From: Qaidamihabitans albus
GTDB taxonomy: Bacteria; Actinomycetota; Actinomycetes; Mycobacteriales; Pseudonocardiaceae
Reading direction: 5' to 3'
Assembly: GCF_016464705.1 (NCBI RefSeq)
Contig: NZ_JAEHOB010000007.1
Span: 186,001-250,000 of the forward strand
Length of the DNA stretch: 64,000 nt
Shown piece by piece: positions 27,567-34,770 of the stretch. Both the position numbers and the translations under genes were made by a program. The stretch's first letter is position 1, and every line of letters starts with the position of its first letter. The notes below the pieces were generated by a model. That model did not search any database and was not told the DNA's origin. It saw only the letters and a list, made by a program, of their open reading frames with translations.

Positions 27567-27597
27567 TTGTGGGGCATAAGTGGGGCACTTGATCTTG
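27567..27597. repeat. Integrase arm-site candidate, left copy
   Basis: A 31-base sequence identical to 37469-37499 and in the same orientation. It contains two GTGGGGCA units separated by TAA, the kind of paired repeat bound by the N-terminal domain of tyrosine integrases. It lies 113 bases inside attL. Confidence 0.75.
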
Positions 27598-27638
27598 ATC
27601 TTGTCAACGGTGGAGGCAGAAGATGTCCAGTTGCATTG

Positions 27639-27666
27639 TGCCGCCGAGCTACCTGACTCGGCGGCA
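27639..27666 (-). terminator. Hairpin after the GvpU-like gene
   Basis: TGCCGCCGAG (27639-27648) and CTCGGCGGCA (27657-27666) form a perfect 10-bp stem with an eight-base loop, 30 bases downstream of the minus-strand stop at 27697. Confidence 0.7.
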
Positions 27667-27696
27667 CATCTGCTGTCGGAATGTTGAGACGCCCGG

Positions 27697-28149
27697 CTAC
27701 CCCACTGACATGTGGCCTGGATTCCAACCAGCAACATCCACTAAGCGTCCACGCCAGTGCGCACCCTCCTGCGGAGCCATTTGTGCGCCGACAAAGAACC
27801 GTGCATTACGGAGGTGAATGAACCCAGTCACTGGCTTATCTGTATCATCCTGCGAGTCATCATGTTGCGAGTCATCCTCACTTGGGGAGTCAGTTGAGTC
27901 AACGTCGTCGTATTGTCGTCTCACCTGATTGAAAAAATGCGCGAACGGAGCCTCTTCCTCACTGCCCGAAGCTTGCTGGAAGAGATCGGCTACCTCACTC
28001 ATCCAGAGGCGGCCCGGTATCAGCTGCCCTGTGACCATTCCTGAGGGCATGCTGAGTGTAATACCCATAGAGGCATCACTAGATTGAGCATTTATGATTT
28101 CGACGAGGTATCTCAGGACGTGATCGACGTCGTCGTCTAGGGTGTTCAA
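27697..28149 (-). CDS. GvpU-like protein (gas vesicle accessory family), AICE cargo
   Basis: The 150-residue protein matches the layout of Priestia megaterium GvpU. An N-terminal part (YLVEIINAQ through GITLSMPSGMVTGQLIPG) leads to an acidic low-complexity segment of about 25 residues (DDVDSTDSPSEDDSQHDD). The signature end follows: FIHLRNARFF, then HWRGRLVDVAGWNPG. GvpU is a gas-vesicle clustering protein, but no other gvp gene is in the window, so a gas-vesicle role is doubtful. The TTG start has a GAGAGGGG ribosome binding site. Lower GC than neighbours suggests separate acquisition. Confidence 0.72.
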   Translation of the reverse strand: MNTLDDDVDHVLRYLVEIINAQSSDASMGITLSMPSGMVTGQLIPGRLWMSEVADLFQQASGSEEEAPFAHFFNQVRRQYDDVDSTDSPSEDDSQHDDSQDDTDKPVTGFIHLRNARFFVGAQMAPQEGAHWRGRLVDVAGWNPGHMSVG

Positions 28150-28232
28150 GAGCTGATGCCCCTCTCGTAGTTGCGCTTACTTGCCCTCCCATCGATCCGT
28201 CGGAGGTTTTTGTTTCAAGACGCGACCCGCTT

Positions 28233-28376
28233 GCTGGTCATCCCGTCGCCTGATGGCGTCTCGATCACGCCGTGTCGGGGCCGCAACCGTGGCTGCCATC
28301 CGCCGGGCCGAACTTGCCAGGCTTGCGGTCCCGGCGCGGTGTGATAGCCATCAGGGCAGGCGACGGGATGACCAGC
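28233..28376. repeat. Long imperfect palindrome 1 in gene-poor AICE region
   Basis: Outer arms 28233-28257 and 28347-28375 are reverse complements apart from a four-base insertion. Inner arms 28265-28287 and 28323-28345 continue the stem with about four differences. The whole can fold into one ~140-base hairpin. The 28150-28656 interval has no credible gene. It may be a single-strand replication origin or a structured RNA. Confidence 0.7.
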
Positions 28377-28480
28377 TGGTGACCAGCCACTCCCCCGGTC
28401 CCGTAGCACTCGGCTCGCGCTTGGGCCCATCCCGGAGCCTGCCCGCCCGGCGAGGGCATCTGTTCACAGCTTCCCTGTTT

Positions 28481-28609
28481 GGCGGCCCCTCCGGCGGGTG
28501 GCCGCTGGCCGCCTCACGGCCGACGCCCGCGGAGGACCGGCGGCAGCCGCACGCCTCCGCTGGGGCGTCGGCCATGAGCACAGAGGCCAGCGGCCCCGGA
28601 GGGGCCGCC
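28481..28609. repeat. Long imperfect palindrome 2 in gene-poor AICE region
   Basis: Arms 28481-28510 and 28585-28609 pair with one five-base bulge (GGCGGCCCCTCC with GGAGGGGCCGCC). A nested stem follows, 28518-28534 with 28554-28573 (GGCCGACGCCC with GGGGCGTCGGCC). It stands about 100 bases after palindrome 1 and 48 bases before the stop of the 28657 gene. Confidence 0.7.
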
Positions 28610-28656
28610 TTGAACAAGTAAGGAAACTCTGAACACGGCAGGCTGTCGCCGGTCGA

Positions 28657-29043
28657 TCAGCAGTTCAGCAGCTCCGGCTTCTGATTGAGCACCTGGGCGC
28701 GGGCGGAGGTGAACTCGGCGTACTCCTTGGTGGCCGTGGGCTGGAACAGGCCGACCTTGCAGCAGTTCTGGAAGGCCAGCCGGGCGCCGAAGTGCTTCTC
28801 GACGGCTGAGCGCATGGAGTCGCTGGCGACCAGCCGGAAGAGCTGTCCCCATGCCTCTTCGGTCGGCGGGACCTCTTCGTTGACTGCGAACGGCTCGCCG
28901 TTGGACTGGAGATCCTTCGCCACGTTGGAGACGACAGACCACGCATAGGGCAGTGATTCCTGGATGCACCGGAGGAAGTCGGCGTCGTTGATGTCTCCTG
29001 CTTCGGCTTGCGCCTGAAGGGCAGCCGGAACGTTGAGCGACAC
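28657..29043 (-). CDS. SCO5389 family protein
   Basis: The 128-residue protein matches the actinobacterial SCO5389 family: SLNVPAALQAQAEAGDI at the start, SLPYAWSVV, GQLFRLVASDSMRSAVEKHF, LAFQNC, and the end RAQVLNQKPELLNC. Function is unknown. The family is usually a chromosomal core gene, so a copy on an AICE is notable. The GTG start is supported by AAGGAGAG directly upstream. It is transcribed towards the hairpin region. Confidence 0.8.
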   Translation of the reverse strand: MSLNVPAALQAQAEAGDINDADFLRCIQESLPYAWSVVSNVAKDLQSNGEPFAVNEEVPPTEEAWGQLFRLVASDSMRSAVEKHFGARLAFQNCCKVGLFQPTATKEYAEFTSARAQVLNQKPELLNC

Positions 29044-29177
29044 TTGCTCTCCTTAGTTGAAGACGGTTGTCATCTTCATTCTTCCCACACGGAGAGCCGC
29101 CGCGAAAGGCAAACAACCCGACCAGACGAGCAGTCCAGCCGGGTTGCTACCAACCGTGATTGACGAACGGGCAGCCT

Positions 29178-29945
29178 TCACTCCGCCGGGAGCGGGTCCA
29201 CCTTCGTGACGTACTCAAGCTTGTACTGGTGCGCGGCCAGCAGAATGTCCGCTGTCTCTAGCGGCCGGTCTTCGCGGTAGGCGATGCGCACGATCACTAC
29301 CACCGGGATACCTGGCCGCAAGTTGAGCTTCTCGGCCTCTGACGGCCGTGGCATCCGGGAGTGCAGTCGCTCGACAACGGTCGTCGGCCGGAGGCCGATC
29401 GAGGTGAACCGGTCGATGATGCCCGCCCCCATCAGCGGCCCTTCTTCTGGCTTCTCGATCGGGGTGCCTTGCGTGATCGCCAGCGGCTCGAACGAGGCCA
29501 CCGTCATCATCGGCTCGTCGTCGGCGTAGGACACGTAGTCCGTGCGCATCACCTCGTCCCCAACGCCGATCTTGAGCCTGTGGGCCGTCTCCAGCCCCGC
29601 GCGATCCGGCTTCGTCTCGTGGGTGTACCGCGGGACGCGCTCGGTGGCGATCGCCTCTTCCGCAAAGGGCGCTCCTGGATCCGAGCGGTAGTGCAGGGAT
29701 GCCCGTCGGATGAGCGGATCGTAGAGCCGGACTGTTGCCCGGCCGCCCTGCACCCGGTTGATCAACCCTTCCGCTTCAAGCAGGTCGAGGGCGCGGCGCA
29801 CGACGATCCGGGATGCCCCGAACGTCTCGCACAACTCCTCCTGCGTTGGCAACCGCTCCCCCGGCTCCAGCGTCCGCGCGAGGATCTGATCGCGAACAGC
29901 GGCCGCGATGCGCTCGTACATGTGCTCCGGCTCTGGGTCATTCAT
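29178..29945 (-). CDS. GntR family repressor, KorSA-like
   Basis: The 255-residue protein has a GntR winged helix at about 8-75 (YERIAAAVRDQILARTLEPG, TQEELCETFGASRIVVRRAL) and a UTRA domain at about 90-245. In pSAM2 the GntR protein KorSA represses pra and so keeps the element integrated. Here the gene is divergent from a Pra-like gene, with three copies of one operator between them. The ATG at 29945 is preferred over a GTG at 29954 because AAGGGG lies ten bases upstream. Confidence 0.9.
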   Translation of the reverse strand: MNDPEPEHMYERIAAAVRDQILARTLEPGERLPTQEELCETFGASRIVVRRALDLLEAEGLINRVQGGRATVRLYDPLIRRASLHYRSDPGAPFAEEAIATERVPRYTHETKPDRAGLETAHRLKIGVGDEVMRTDYVSYADDEPMMTVASFEPLAITQGTPIEKPEEGPLMGAGIIDRFTSIGLRPTTVVERLHSRMPRPSEAEKLNLRPGIPVVVIVRIAYREDRPLETADILLAAHQYKLEYVTKVDPLPAE

Positions 29946-29968
29946 GCTGGTCACACCCCTTCTTCAAT

Positions 29969-30046
29969 CTTGGTATGCCAAGTGCTTGCGTCGCCTTCTG
30001 TCGCTGCGCTACAGTCTTGGCATACCAACTCGGTTGGCATACCAAG
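29969..30046. promoter_or_regulatory. Three-copy operator and promoter of the AICE switch
   Basis: CTTGGTATGCCAAG at 29969-29982 is the reverse complement of the form CTTGGCATACCAA(C/G) at 30016-30029, and GTTGGCATACCAAG follows at 30033-30046. All are TTGG-N4-CCAA palindromes. Between them lie TTGCGT (29986-29991) and TACAGT (30010-30015), 18 bases apart, as a promoter for the Pra-like gene. Two operators cover its start point, so repression by the GntR protein is expected. Confidence 0.8.
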
Positions 30047-30063
30047 ACTACCAAGGAGCGCAC

Positions 30064-30417
30064 ATGCGGAACATCCCGATCAACCTCGGTGGCTACCGCC
30101 TTCAGGTGACGGAGGCACCGGAGATGAAGGTGCGAAAGGGCGACAACGGCAAGGACGAGGTGGTCACGGACGCGAACGGGGTGACCAAGTTCGTGGTGGG
30201 CCTGTTCGCGAAGAAGCGGCAGGAGTCGGGTGAGCGCCGCGAGAAGGGCGAGGAGATCCGCGTGACGCTGGACTCCGACCCCGGCCACGAGGTCAACGAC
30301 GGTGAGCTGGTGGAGCTGATCGACCCTCGGGTGACGCCGTACTCGATGAAGAACGAGCGCGGCGAGACGGTCTCCGGTGTGGCGTTCGCAGCCCGCGGGC
30401 TCAAGCCGGTCACCTAG
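30064..30417 (+). CDS. SCO3933/Pra-like AICE regulatory protein
   Basis: The 117-residue protein has the layout of SCO3933-family proteins and the pSAM2 activator Pra. It starts RNIPINLGGYRL, has a variable middle with EVVTDANGVTKFVVGLFAKK, and ends with a short beta-rich unit (LVELIDPRVTPYSM to GVAFAARGLKPV). Pra of pSAM2 turns on the repSA-xis-int operon. The AAGGAG ribosome binding site follows the last operator directly. Divergence from the KorSA-like gene supports the role; the family match is moderate. Confidence 0.72.
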   Translation: MRNIPINLGGYRLQVTEAPEMKVRKGDNGKDEVVTDANGVTKFVVGLFAKKRQESGERREKGEEIRVTLDSDPGHEVNDGELVELIDPRVTPYSMKNERGETVSGVAFAARGLKPVT

Positions 30418-30500
30418 CCCGCTTTCAGTCATTTCTGAATAGCCCTCCCTTTTCACGGTAAGTAGCCCGTTCGAGTCGGGCGAGGGCGCTCCTGTGTTCT

Positions 30501-30531
30501 TTGACAATTCCAGAGTGGGCCGAGCTATGTT
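30501..30531 (+). promoter_or_regulatory. Possible promoter of the small-gene/transfer operon
   Basis: TTGACA at 30501-30506 and TATGTT at 30526-30531 are separated by 19 bases, a near-consensus sigma-70 pair with slightly long spacing. It lies in the 225-base gap after the Pra-like gene and upstream of a run of plus-strand genes from 30643. Confidence 0.45.
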
Positions 30532-30642
30532 TAAATTCGCGCTTATTTGTGGTAGCGCGCCTTGATTCCCGGCGCATTCTTCCGGGGGTCTTGGGGTTCC
30601 ACCACAAAGTACCCGTCCGTAACCAGTTAGTGAGGTGAAACC

Positions 30643-30717
30643 GATGACGAGCCGTCTTCTGACCGGCGATGGCGTGTGCACGTTCGATCCGCACGGCGTG
30701 AAGCGGGGTGCGTGATG
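30643..30717 (+). CDS. 23-residue micro-ORF
   Basis: ATG to TGA encodes MTSRLLTGDGVCTFDPHGVK plus RGA. GAGGTGAAACCG precedes the ATG. Its stop overlaps the next start as TGATG. It could be a leader peptide or a small AICE protein. Confidence 0.4.
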
Positions 30718-30804
30718 AGCGGGCATGCGTGTTCAGCGAATTTCTGGCTGTCACCGTCACGAATTGCCACGTGCACGGTGTGCGGCCGTCAATGGCCGAT
30801 GTGA
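30715..30804 (+). CDS. 29-residue Cys-pair micro-protein
   Basis: Begins inside the stop of the previous micro-ORF (TGATG). The product carries GHAC near the start and TCTVCGRQW near the end, so Cys/His residues could bind zinc in a minimal ribbon. Similar tiny zinc-finger ORFs occur in AICE transfer regions. The stop is 16 bases before the next start. Confidence 0.45.
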   Translation: MSGHACSANFWLSPSRIATCTVCGRQWPM

Positions 30805-30820
30805 AAGGACACCGATTTCG

Positions 30821-30943
30821 ATGATCGTGAGTTTTCTGCCGTATGTGATCTGGCTGGCGCTGGTGGCGTGTCTGCTGGCCGCGATGCCGCTGGTTGGGTT
30901 GCTCGCCCTGGCCGGTGGCGCGGTCGTGGTGGCCCGCACCTGA
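30821..30943 (+). CDS. Small single-helix membrane protein (40 aa)
   Basis: From the ATG at 30821 (AAAGGA upstream at 30804-30809) the product is nearly all hydrophobic: IVSFLPYVIWLALVACLLAA, then PLVGLLALAGGAVVVA. It would form one or two membrane helices. Its size and place suggest a Spd-type spread protein, but there is no clear family match. Confidence 0.6.
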   Translation: MIVSFLPYVIWLALVACLLAAMPLVGLLALAGGAVVVART

Positions 30944-30992
30944 GTCCGCTGGAAACGGCACAACCACAACGTAGCGAGGAAGGACAGAGATT

Positions 30993-31262
30993 GTGCAGTC
31001 GCAGGTAGTGAACAACCACGCGCGTAAGCGGTATGCGGAGTTTGAGTCCGCGATCGGCACGGCCCGGCTGGCGCTGGACGAACTGATCAAGTTCTCGAAG
31101 ACCCTCTCGGACAAGTCGGACACCCGGTTTCAGGGCTGGCAGGTGCCGACCAAGGTCGAGATCGCCGCGGCGCTGCGCAAGGCCAGCAACGATCTGGACG
31201 CCCTGCGCAAGCACGCGACCGAGTACAAGGCCGAGCTGGTCTCTCGAAGCTGGCGGGTCTAA
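30993..31262 (+). CDS. 89-residue helical AICE protein, function unknown
   Basis: A GTG start follows AAGGACAGAG. The product is charged and largely helical (KRYAEFESAIGTARLALDEL, AAALRKASNDLDALRKHATE). It has no cysteine and no membrane segment. It belongs to a plus-strand run of small genes before traB. I recognise no named family. Confidence 0.65.
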   Translation: MQSQVVNNHARKRYAEFESAIGTARLALDELIKFSKTLSDKSDTRFQGWQVPTKVEIAAALRKASNDLDALRKHATEYKAELVSRSWRV

Positions 31263-31278
31263 CGGGAAGGCGGCACTG

Positions 31279-31467
31279 ATGGCCAAGAGAGACGAGGGCT
31301 ATACGCATGTGGTGGCGGAGCGCTCCCACTGGTCGGGTCGCGTGACCGCGCTGTGCGGGGACACCGCTGAGCCTGGTGAATACAACCCGTACTGGTTCCG
31401 CCCGCTGTTTGCGAACTGGTGCCCGACCTGCCGACGCCTAGAAAAGCGCGGTAAGGCGCACTCCTGA
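31279..31467 (+). CDS. 62-residue zinc-ribbon-like AICE protein
   Basis: The ATG follows GGGAAGGCGG. The protein contains His and Cys residues (YTHVV, TALCGDT) and a closing WCPTCRRLEKRGK, resembling a short zinc ribbon. Such proteins are common in actinobacterial mobile elements and are of unknown function. Confidence 0.65.
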   Translation: MAKRDEGYTHVVAERSHWSGRVTALCGDTAEPGEYNPYWFRPLFANWCPTCRRLEKRGKAHS

Positions 31468-31497
31468 GACCGCCACATTCATTGGAGAGAAAGGACG

Positions 31498-31716
31498 TTG
31501 ATCGTGAGTCGTTCGCATCAGTTGGATCGCCGGGTCGAGGACGTGGAGAAGGCGATGAAAGAGCTTCGCCGGACGATGCGCGCCACCCAGATTCGCACCG
31601 CGGGATTTAAGAAACACCACGACACCGCGGCCCGGTCGGTCGCCACCGTCCTCACCCGTCTTGAGGACGCCGCACCGCTGACCGAGAAAACCACCAAACG
31701 CCGCCGCACCCGCTGA
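31498..31716 (+). CDS. 72-residue basic coiled-coil protein
   Basis: A TTG start at 31498 has AAAGGA close upstream; a GTG two codons later (31504) is an alternative. The protein has heptad-like charged helices (LDRRVEDVEKAMKELRRTMR) and a very basic end (TEKTTKRRRTR), consistent with nucleic-acid binding. No named family is recognised. Confidence 0.6.
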   Translation: MIVSRSHQLDRRVEDVEKAMKELRRTMRATQIRTAGFKKHHDTAARSVATVLTRLEDAAPLTEKTTKRRRTR

Positions 31717-31774
31717 GCCGGAGCGCGCGTGCACCCACCACCGCACCACCCACAACAGCACACCAGGGACAGAA

Positions 31775-31821
31775 CAGGGCCGTAACCGCTGGCGATCAGG
31801 TGCCGGGGAGTTGCGGCCCTG
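31775..31821 (+). terminator. Hairpin upstream of traB
   Basis: CAGGGCCGTAAC (31775-31786) pairs with GTTGCGGCCCTG (31810-31821) with one G-U pair, followed by TTTG. It may end or attenuate transcription of the small genes before the transfer gene. Confidence 0.6.
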
Positions 31822-31869
31822 TTTGTGCCCGCCCGCCCCCAGTTTGATCGCGAGGAGCTGTAGGTACTG

Positions 31870-33291
31870 ATGGCAACCCAGACCAAGAAGACGCGAGGGA
31901 TCGAGGCCAAGGCCGCGCTGTGGCTGGCCCGGCACCCCGGCATGATCGCCACCCCCACCACCGTCACCACCGCCCTTACCCAGTTCGGGCCGGTGACCAC
32001 CGGAAGTGTCGCGGCAGGCGTCGTGGCCGCCGGGCTCGGCTGGTACCGCGCCGACCCGGACTCCTACTGCCGCATCGCCGCCCCGCGGCTGCGATCGGTG
32101 CGGCGGCGCTGGACCCGCTACCACGGGCACCTGTGGCGTAAAACCCTCGACGCGTGCGAACTCACCACCGATGACCGGCGCACCGGCGCTGTGCTGGTGC
32201 CGCGGGTGCTGCGGGTGTCCTCCCCCACCCCGTCGATCGACATCGTCCGGGTCAAGATCTGCCGCGGACAGAGCCTGCGGGTGTTCCAGGACCGCCGGGA
32301 TGAACTCTGCTCCGCCCTCGGCGCGGACGTGCTCGGGATCGAGAAGACCAAACCGCGGGTGCTGACGTTGACGCTGGTGCACGGCAATCCGTTCGACACC
32401 ACCGTGCCCGCCGTGGACATCCCCGACGAGACCAGCGACGTGGATCTCGGCGCGGTCGAGCTGGGCGACACCGAGTACGGCCGCCCCTGGACCGAGCCGC
32501 TGATCGGGCAACACTGGTTCGGCTGCGGCGCCACCGGCTCCGGCAAGTCCGGGTTCATCTGGAACGCGCTGCGCTCACTCGGACCGATGATCCGCGACCG
32601 GCAGGTCCGGGTATGGCTGATCGATCCCAAGGGCGGCATGGAAACCGAACGTGCCCGCCCCCTGTTCGAAGACCGCTACGCCACCTCCGCCCCCACCGGC
32701 GATGACGACGAGGACGACGGCGCGGACACCATGCTGGCACTGCTGGAACGCTTCCGCGACGAGATGAAAGCCCGGCAGGAGCACCTGCGCAGCCAGGGCA
32801 AACGCAAGTTCGCCGTCGGCCTGGACACCCCGCTCGACGTGCTCATCATCGATGAGCTGGCCATGCTCACCGCCTTGGCCGGCCGCGGCATGACCGCCCA
32901 GATGAACCGGGTCCTGGCCGAGATCCTGACCCAAGGCCGCGCATGCGGCTTCACCGTGTGCGCCTACGTGCAGGAACCCACCAAAGACGTCGTGCCGGTG
33001 CGGGATCTGTTCACCCGCCGCTTCTGCCTGCGCACCACGTCCGCGTCCTATGTCGACATGGTGCTCGGGGAAGACGCCCGCCTCCGCGGCGCGATGGCCG
33101 ACGAGATTCCCGAAACCGAGGACTACGCCGGAATCGGCTACCGCACCACCGAGAAGTCCCGCAACCCTATCCGCGTCCGCCTCGGTCACGTCACCGACGA
33201 GGACATCGACCAGCTCGTGCGCCTCTGCACTCCCGACACCACCGACGACGACACCGCCGGAGTGGTCCTGCGCTTCGCCGCCACCGCCTAA
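31870..33291 (+). CDS. FtsK/SpoIIIE-type DNA translocase, TraB/TraSA-like
   Basis: The 473-residue ATPase has an N-terminal membrane-associated part (about 30-65, TPTTVTTALTQFGPVTTGSV), Walker A GCGATGSGKSG near residues 217-227 and Walker B LDVLIIDELAML near 321-332, then an arginine-finger region (RDLFTRRFCLR). In actinomycete plasmids and AICEs this single protein moves double-stranded DNA between mycelial cells. A C-terminal winged helix that reads the clt repeats would be expected at about 400-473. GAGGAGC lies 12 bases before the ATG. Confidence 0.93.
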   Translation: MATQTKKTRGIEAKAALWLARHPGMIATPTTVTTALTQFGPVTTGSVAAGVVAAGLGWYRADPDSYCRIAAPRLRSVRRRWTRYHGHLWRKTLDACELTTDDRRTGAVLVPRVLRVSSPTPSIDIVRVKICRGQSLRVFQDRRDELCSALGADVLGIEKTKPRVLTLTLVHGNPFDTTVPAVDIPDETSDVDLGAVELGDTEYGRPWTEPLIGQHWFGCGATGSGKSGFIWNALRSLGPMIRDRQVRVWLIDPKGGMETERARPLFEDRYATSAPTGDDDEDDGADTMLALLERFRDEMKARQEHLRSQGKRKFAVGLDTPLDVLIIDELAMLTALAGRGMTAQMNRVLAEILTQGRACGFTVCAYVQEPTKDVVPVRDLFTRRFCLRTTSASYVDMVLGEDARLRGAMADEIPETEDYAGIGYRTTEKSRNPIRVRLGHVTDEDIDQLVRLCTPDTTDDDTAGVVLRFAATA

Positions 33292-33310
33292 CCCCCCGGA
33301 AAGGACCCCG

Positions 33311-33733
33311 ATGACCACCGCCATCACACCGCTGGGCAATGTCGCGAAACTCGCCCTCGTCGCCCGGCGCCACGTCACCACCACCCCGGCCCCGGAGCCC
33401 TGCACGGTCACGCTCTACCCGCACGATCAGACGATCAGCCTTCAACCCCGCGTTCGCTACGAACCGGTCGCGGTGCTCGGGGCGCTACTGATCTGGACCC
33501 ACCGCCTCACCGGCATCATCGGGCGCTGGTGGCACACCCCCGGCGGCGTCCTGCACATCACGCTGACCGGCCGCGGGCCGTACGGCACCCGCATCAAGGT
33601 TTACAGCGGCTTCCCCTACGAGCAGGCCAGCACGCACCTGCGACTCGAGCAGGGCCGCCGGGAGTCGGTCACCCCCGACGAGCTGTACCGCCTCGCCCTC
33701 ACCCTGCGCACCCGAGAAAGGGACACCCCATGA
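33311..33733 (+). CDS. 140-residue AICE protein, function unknown
   Basis: The ATG at 33311 follows AAAGGACC. The protein has a mixed N-terminal half, a region WTHRLTGIIGRWWHTPGG and a C-terminal helix ending TPDELYRLALTLRTRERDTP. There is no clear membrane helix. It overlaps the following gene by ATGA, so they are translated together. It is probably an accessory transfer gene. Confidence 0.7.
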   Translation: MTTAITPLGNVAKLALVARRHVTTTPAPEPCTVTLYPHDQTISLQPRVRYEPVAVLGALLIWTHRLTGIIGRWWHTPGGVLHITLTGRGPYGTRIKVYSGFPYEQASTHLRLEQGRRESVTPDELYRLALTLRTRERDTP

Positions 33734-33963
33734 TCACCCTCGCGTTCCTGGGCCGCTGGCTCAAACTGGCCGCCCTCACCGCCCTGGCCCTGGTGATCGA
33801 GTACGGCGTCACCACCACCGCCGGATGGTTCGCCCTCACCGCTGGTCTGACGCTGGCCGTGTTCGGACTGCTCACCGCCGCTCTGTTCACCGAGTGGCGG
33901 CATCAGCACCGCGGCGGCGGCGCCTACCACTACCAGATCATCCGCCACACCGACCACGAATAG
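33730..33963 (+). CDS. 77-residue two-helix membrane protein (Spd-like)
   Basis: It starts inside the previous stop (ATGA). Two hydrophobic segments at about 10-28 and 33-52 (LAALTALALVIEYGV, WFALTAGLTLAVFGLLTAAL) are followed by a polar His-rich tail. Small membrane proteins of this type, named Spd, help spread of actinomycete plasmids through mycelium. The assignment is by shape and place. Confidence 0.7.
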   Translation: MITLAFLGRWLKLAALTALALVIEYGVTTTAGWFALTAGLTLAVFGLLTAALFTEWRHQHRGGGAYHYQIIRHTDHE

Positions 33964-33981
33964 AGCAAAGGAGGTGTCTCA

Positions 33982-34668
33982 ATGTCCACGCCGGACAGTC
34001 CCGCCGAACGCCCGCACCGCGTGGCGGACGCTATCCGCATCCTGATCACCGTGATCCTCGGGGGCATCGGCGCGGCTGCCGGGTTCAAGCACACCCACGA
34101 CTGGGCCGTCGCCAACGGCCAAACCGGCTGGCTCGCCTGGGCCGACGCCGTCGTCATCGAGGGCATGGCCGTCGTCGCCGGGTTCGAAATCCAACGCGAC
34201 CACCAACATCAGACCCGCACCCGCCGGATCACCTTCCCCGTCGTAGTGCTGGTGGTCGCCTTCGGAATCCAGATGGCCGCCCAAGTCGCCCTCGCACCCC
34301 GCACGGTGGCCGGATGGCTCCTCGCAGCCATGCCCGCCCTCGGCTTCCTCGTCGTGGTCAAACTCCTCATGCGCCGCACACCGCCACCCACACCGGCAGG
34401 TGCGTCGGCCCCGACCCCGCCGTCGCAGCCAGCCACCACACCCACACGGCAGGACTCGTCACCGGCTCCCGCTGCCGGAACGGTGCTGGCGCGCTTGCCG
34501 GCCACCGCCCGCACAGCGATCACCGACGCCACCGCCACCGCTCATCAGCAAGGCCGCCCCGTCACCGCCGACGAGCTCACCGAACGGATCACTCTGCCGG
34601 ACGCGGTGCTCCCGGCGCTGGTGGACGAACTCAACGCCACCGTCAATCACCATCCGCTCACCGCCTGA
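33982..34668 (+). CDS. DUF2637 membrane protein (SpdB-like)
   Basis: Of 228 residues, about 18-130 are a four-helix DUF2637-type membrane domain (ADAIRILITVILGGIGAAAG, WADAVVIEGMAVVAGFEI, VVVLVVAFGIQM, TVAGWLLAAMPALGFLVVVK). A Pro/Thr/Ala-rich linker and a C-terminal helical domain (about 165-228) follow. DUF2637 proteins occur in AICEs and plasmids beside rep and tra genes. The AAAGGAGGTG ribosome binding site is strong. A terminator follows. Confidence 0.82.
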   Translation: MSTPDSPAERPHRVADAIRILITVILGGIGAAAGFKHTHDWAVANGQTGWLAWADAVVIEGMAVVAGFEIQRDHQHQTRTRRITFPVVVLVVAFGIQMAAQVALAPRTVAGWLLAAMPALGFLVVVKLLMRRTPPPTPAGASAPTPPSQPATTPTRQDSSPAPAAGTVLARLPATARTAITDATATAHQQGRPVTADELTERITLPDAVLPALVDELNATVNHHPLTA

Positions 34669-34704
34669 CGAACCATCCGCTTCGCTTCTCGCCTCCCGCA
34701 CACC

Positions 34705-34741
34705 CAGGGCAGGCCACGGCATCCCGCTGTGGCCTGCCCTG
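34705..34741 (+). terminator. Intrinsic terminator before the rep gene
   Basis: A perfect 13-bp stem (34705-34717 with 34729-34741) has an 11-base loop and is followed by CCGTTTT. It separates the transfer genes from the rep-xis-int operon. Confidence 0.85.
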
Positions 34742-34770
34742 CCGTTTTGCGCGCTGTGAATGGAGACCCG

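Noticed and set aside
28181-28621. 146-residue ORF over the AICE hairpin region
   Set aside because: Its composition reflects the palindromes and there is no ribosome binding site or domain; the palindromic structure explains the region better.
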